Positions 61,598-64,000 of a DNA stretch of 64,000 nucleotides are shown piece after piece; position 1 is the first letter of the stretch; every line of letters begins with the position of its first letter. Made by a program: the position numbers and the translations under genes. The notes under the pieces were generated by a model. That model was not told the DNA's origin. It searched no databases and saw nothing but the letters and a program-made list of their open reading frames with translations. Source of the DNA: Mycobacterium bourgelatii (GTDB taxonomy: Bacteria > Actinomycetota > Actinomycetes > Mycobacteriales > Mycobacteriaceae); the NCBI RefSeq assembly GCF_010723575.1, contig NZ_BLKZ01000001.1, forward strand, positions 1,922,001-1,986,000. The letters run 5' to 3'.

Positions 61598-62911
61598 ATG
61601 ACCGTCTTGAACCGCAGAAGTTTCCTGTCGTTGGCGGGCGCGGCCGTGCCCGGAATGCTCGCCGGCTGCGCTGGGATGGGCGGCAGCTCCGGCGAGAAAT
61701 CGGGATCGGGTCCGATCACGTTCTGGTCCAACCACCCCGGCCAGTCCGCCACGATGGAACGAGAACTCATCGCCCGGTTCCAGAGCCGGTTTCCCGGTTT
61801 GCAGGTCAAGCTGATCGACGCCGGCGCGGACTACGACGAGGTGGCGCAGAAGTTCAACGCGTCGCTCATCGGCATCGATGTGCCCGATGTCGTTGTCCTG
61901 GACGATCGTTGGTGGTTCCACTTCGCCCTCAGCGGTGTCATCGCCCCGCTCGACGATCTCTTTGGCCAAGTCGGCGTCGACACCGCGGATTATGTGGACT
62001 CGTTGCTGGCCGACTACGAATTCGACGGCCGTCACTATGCGCTGCCGTATTCGCGTTCGACGCCGCTCTTCTACTACAACAAGTCCGACTGGGCGCGGGC
62101 CGGTCTGCCCGACCGCGGACCGCGCAGTTGGCAGGAATTCGACGAATGGGGCCCCCGGCTGCAGCAGGTCGTCGGCTCCGGACGATGGGCGCACGGCTGG
62201 CCGAACGCCGAGCGGATCTCCTGGGTATTCGAAGGGCCGAACTGGGCGTTCGGCGGCGCTTACTCCGACAAGTGGACCCTGAAGTTCACCGATCCGAAGA
62301 CCATCGAGGCCGGAAACTTTTATCGGGATTCCATCCATCGCAGGCGTTATGCCGCGATCGCCAACGACAACGCCAACGAGTTCGCCACCGGCATTCAGGC
62401 CTCGACCCTGGCGTCGACGGGCGCGCTGGTCGGCATCACCCATTCCGCCCGAGTCGATTTCGGTGTTGCGCCGCTGCCGACCGGGCCCGGGGGAGCACCC
62501 GGTTGCCCGACCGGCGGGGCCGGGCTGGCAATACCGGCAAAGCTCTCCCCGGAGCGAAAGCTCAACGCGCTGCGGTTCATTGAGTTCGTCACCAACCCGC
62601 AGAACACCGCCTACTTCAGCCAGCGCACCGGGTATCTGCCGGTGCGCAAGTCCGCCGTCCACGACCCTAGCGAGCAGAGATACCTGGACGAGAACCCCCG
62701 GGCCCGGGTGGCGCTCGACCAGCTTCCGCACACCAAGCCGCAGGATTACGCGCGCGTGTTCCTGCCCGGCGCTGACCGCATCATCTGCGCGGGGCTGGAA
62801 TCCATTGGGCTGGAAGGGTCCGACGTGACCGATACGTTCACCGACATCGAAAAGCAGCTGGGCGTCATCTACGACCGCCAGATCAAACGAAAGTTGCCCC
62901 GACATGGCTAG
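61598..62911 (+). CDS. ugpB: glycerophosphodiester-binding lipoprotein UgpB
   Basis: The 437-residue substrate-binding protein has a twin-arginine-like lipoprotein signal (NRRSFLSLAGAAVPGMLAGC, lipobox Cys24). The body is a type 1 extracellular solute-binding fold (SGPITFWSNHPGQSA, ALPYSRSTPLFYYNK). It should sit on the outer membrane face and deliver substrate to UgpAE. It ends inside the start of ugpC by 8 bases. Confidence 0.92.
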   Translation: MTVLNRRSFLSLAGAAVPGMLAGCAGMGGSSGEKSGSGPITFWSNHPGQSATMERELIARFQSRFPGLQVKLIDAGADYDEVAQKFNASLIGIDVPDVVVLDDRWWFHFALSGVIAPLDDLFGQVGVDTADYVDSLLADYEFDGRHYALPYSRSTPLFYYNKSDWARAGLPDRGPRSWQEFDEWGPRLQQVVGSGRWAHGWPNAERISWVFEGPNWAFGGAYSDKWTLKFTDPKTIEAGNFYRDSIHRRRYAAIANDNANEFATGIQASTLASTGALVGITHSARVDFGVAPLPTGPGGAPGCPTGGAGLAIPAKLSPERKLNALRFIEFVTNPQNTAYFSQRTGYLPVRKSAVHDPSEQRYLDENPRARVALDQLPHTKPQDYARVFLPGADRIICAGLESIGLEGSDVTDTFTDIEKQLGVIYDRQIKRKLPRHG

Positions 62912-63992
62912 CGTGCAGTATTCGTCGGTCACGCACCGTTACCCCGGTGCGGACGCTCCGGCGATCGAGAACCTGGACCTCGAGGTTGCAGACGGTGAAT
63001 TCCTGGTCCTTGTCGGCCCGTCCGGCTGCGGCAAGTCGACCACCCTGCGCATGCTCGCCGGGCTGGAAACCGTAGCGAGCGGCCGAATCACCATCGGGGA
63101 TGTGGACGTGACGCACCTGCCGCCACGCGCCCGCGATGTCGCGATGGTGTTTCAGAACTACGCGCTGTACCCGAATATGACGGTGGCGGCCAACATGGGC
63201 TTCGCGCTGCGCAACGCCGGTGTGTCGCGCGCCGAAACGCGGCGTCGGGTGGAAGAGGTCGCCACCATGCTGGAATTGACTGAGCTGCTTGACCGTAAGC
63301 CGGCGAAGCTCTCCGGTGGGCAGCGGCAACGCGTGGCGATGGGGCGGGCGATCGTGCGCCGGCCCCAGGTGTTCTGCATGGACGAACCGCTGTCGAACCT
63401 GGACGCCAAATTGCGGGTGAGCACCCGATCGCAGATCTCGGGTTTGCAGCGCCGCTTGGGTACGACCACCGTCTACGTCACCCATGACCAGGTGGAGGCC
63501 ATGACGATGGGGGACCGGGTCGCCGTACTCAAAGACGGTGTGCTGCAACAGATCGACACGCCGCGAGCGCTGTACGACGACCCGGTCAACACGTTCGTGG
63601 CGACGTTCATCGGAGCGCCGGCGATGAACCTCATCGAGGCCGTCGTGGCCGACGGGATGGTGAAGTCGCCCGATTTAGCGATACCGGTGCCGCGTCAAGC
63701 CGCCGGCCAGCAGAGGGTGCTGCTCGGGGTGCGGCCCGAATCCTGGGATGTCGCCTCGGCGGAAACCCCGGGCGCGCTGACCGTCGTCGTGGAACTGGTG
63801 GAGGAACTGGGTTTCGAATCCTTCGTCTACGCAACGCCTGTCGAGCGCGACGGATGGTCGTCACGGGCGCAGCGCATCGTGTTCCGCACCGATCGGCGCA
63901 CTTCGGTGCAGTTGGGTGACACGTTGTCGATCGTGCCGCACGTGCAAGAGCTGTGCTTCTTCGACGTCGCGACCGAGACGCGGATCGGCTGA
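62904..63992 (+). CDS. ugpC: ABC transporter ATP-binding protein UgpC
   Basis: The 362-residue ATPase has Walker A GPSGCGKST (38-46), signature LSGGQRQRVAMGRAI, Walker B VFCMDEPLSNLDAKLR and switch His in VTHDQVEA. A C-terminal TOBE domain follows (LLGVRPESWDVA). It powers the UgpABCE importer. The ATG overlaps ugpB. The gene ends 8 bases before the window edge. Confidence 0.94.
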   Translation: MASVQYSSVTHRYPGADAPAIENLDLEVADGEFLVLVGPSGCGKSTTLRMLAGLETVASGRITIGDVDVTHLPPRARDVAMVFQNYALYPNMTVAANMGFALRNAGVSRAETRRRVEEVATMLELTELLDRKPAKLSGGQRQRVAMGRAIVRRPQVFCMDEPLSNLDAKLRVSTRSQISGLQRRLGTTTVYVTHDQVEAMTMGDRVAVLKDGVLQQIDTPRALYDDPVNTFVATFIGAPAMNLIEAVVADGMVKSPDLAIPVPRQAAGQQRVLLGVRPESWDVASAETPGALTVVVELVEELGFESFVYATPVERDGWSSRAQRIVFRTDRRTSVQLGDTLSIVPHVQELCFFDVATETRIG

Positions 63993-64000
63993 CGAGTACG

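Overview
The window comes from a slow-growing Mycobacterium. It is GC-rich, has a PE_PGRS gene, mycothiol disulfide reductase, MPT70/MPT83 antigens, EfpA and a MIRU repeat. Its gene order follows the M. tuberculosis block Rv2876 to Rv2832c, here in reverse orientation, apart from one large insertion. I cannot fix the species from the sequence. The H37Rv gene numbers used are from memory of gene order and protein similarity, not from a search.

Layout. Bases 1-3530 (minus): tail of a DUF2631 membrane protein, mpt70, dipZ and mpt83, with two SigK-like promoters. Bases 3684-16711 (plus): dxr, rip1 and ispG (MEP isoprenoid pathway and site-2 protease), a GNAT, a penicillin-binding lipoprotein, a DUF1707 protein, mapB, a PE_PGRS tail remnant, an alpha/beta-hydrolase-like gene, and a glnA4/PuuD-like/aldC/SDR operon for polyamine or gamma-glutamyl amine catabolism. 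A small double zinc-ribbon gene follows, between two copies of a 53-bp repeat.

Bases 17359-32987 (minus) hold a compact operon of about 17 genes for a group 1h [NiFe] hydrogenase, the high-affinity type used for atmospheric H2 oxidation. It encodes small and large subunits, a NifU/Rieske-like electron carrier, four poorly characterised conserved proteins, the endopeptidase, two HypC, HypF, HypE, HypD, two SIS-domain proteins (one fused to a HypC-like domain), a DUF6390 protein and a phosphodiesterase-like protein. hypA and the nickel transporter nicT lie just upstream on the same strand. No hypB is present. The island sits between the Rv2857c and Rv2856 homologues. Nur-type palindromes lie upstream of hhyS and nicT. 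Beside nicT are the decayed remains of a Fur-family gene, so nickel-responsive control seems to have been ancestral here and the local regulator has been lost.

Bases 35347-39684 (minus): mtr, a hydrolase and PE_PGRS48-like. Bases 39888-50663 (plus): mqo, a 53-bp MIRU array encoding a relay of micro-ORFs, a GNAT, a Mg/Co-chelatase-like protein, cobO, cobB, cysG, efpA and proS. Bases 50730-51766 (minus): a ferritin-like protein and a lipoprotein. Bases 51958-63992 (plus): rimP, nusA, ylxR, infB, rbfA, a DHH phosphoesterase, dinF and the ugpAEBC glycerophosphodiester importer.
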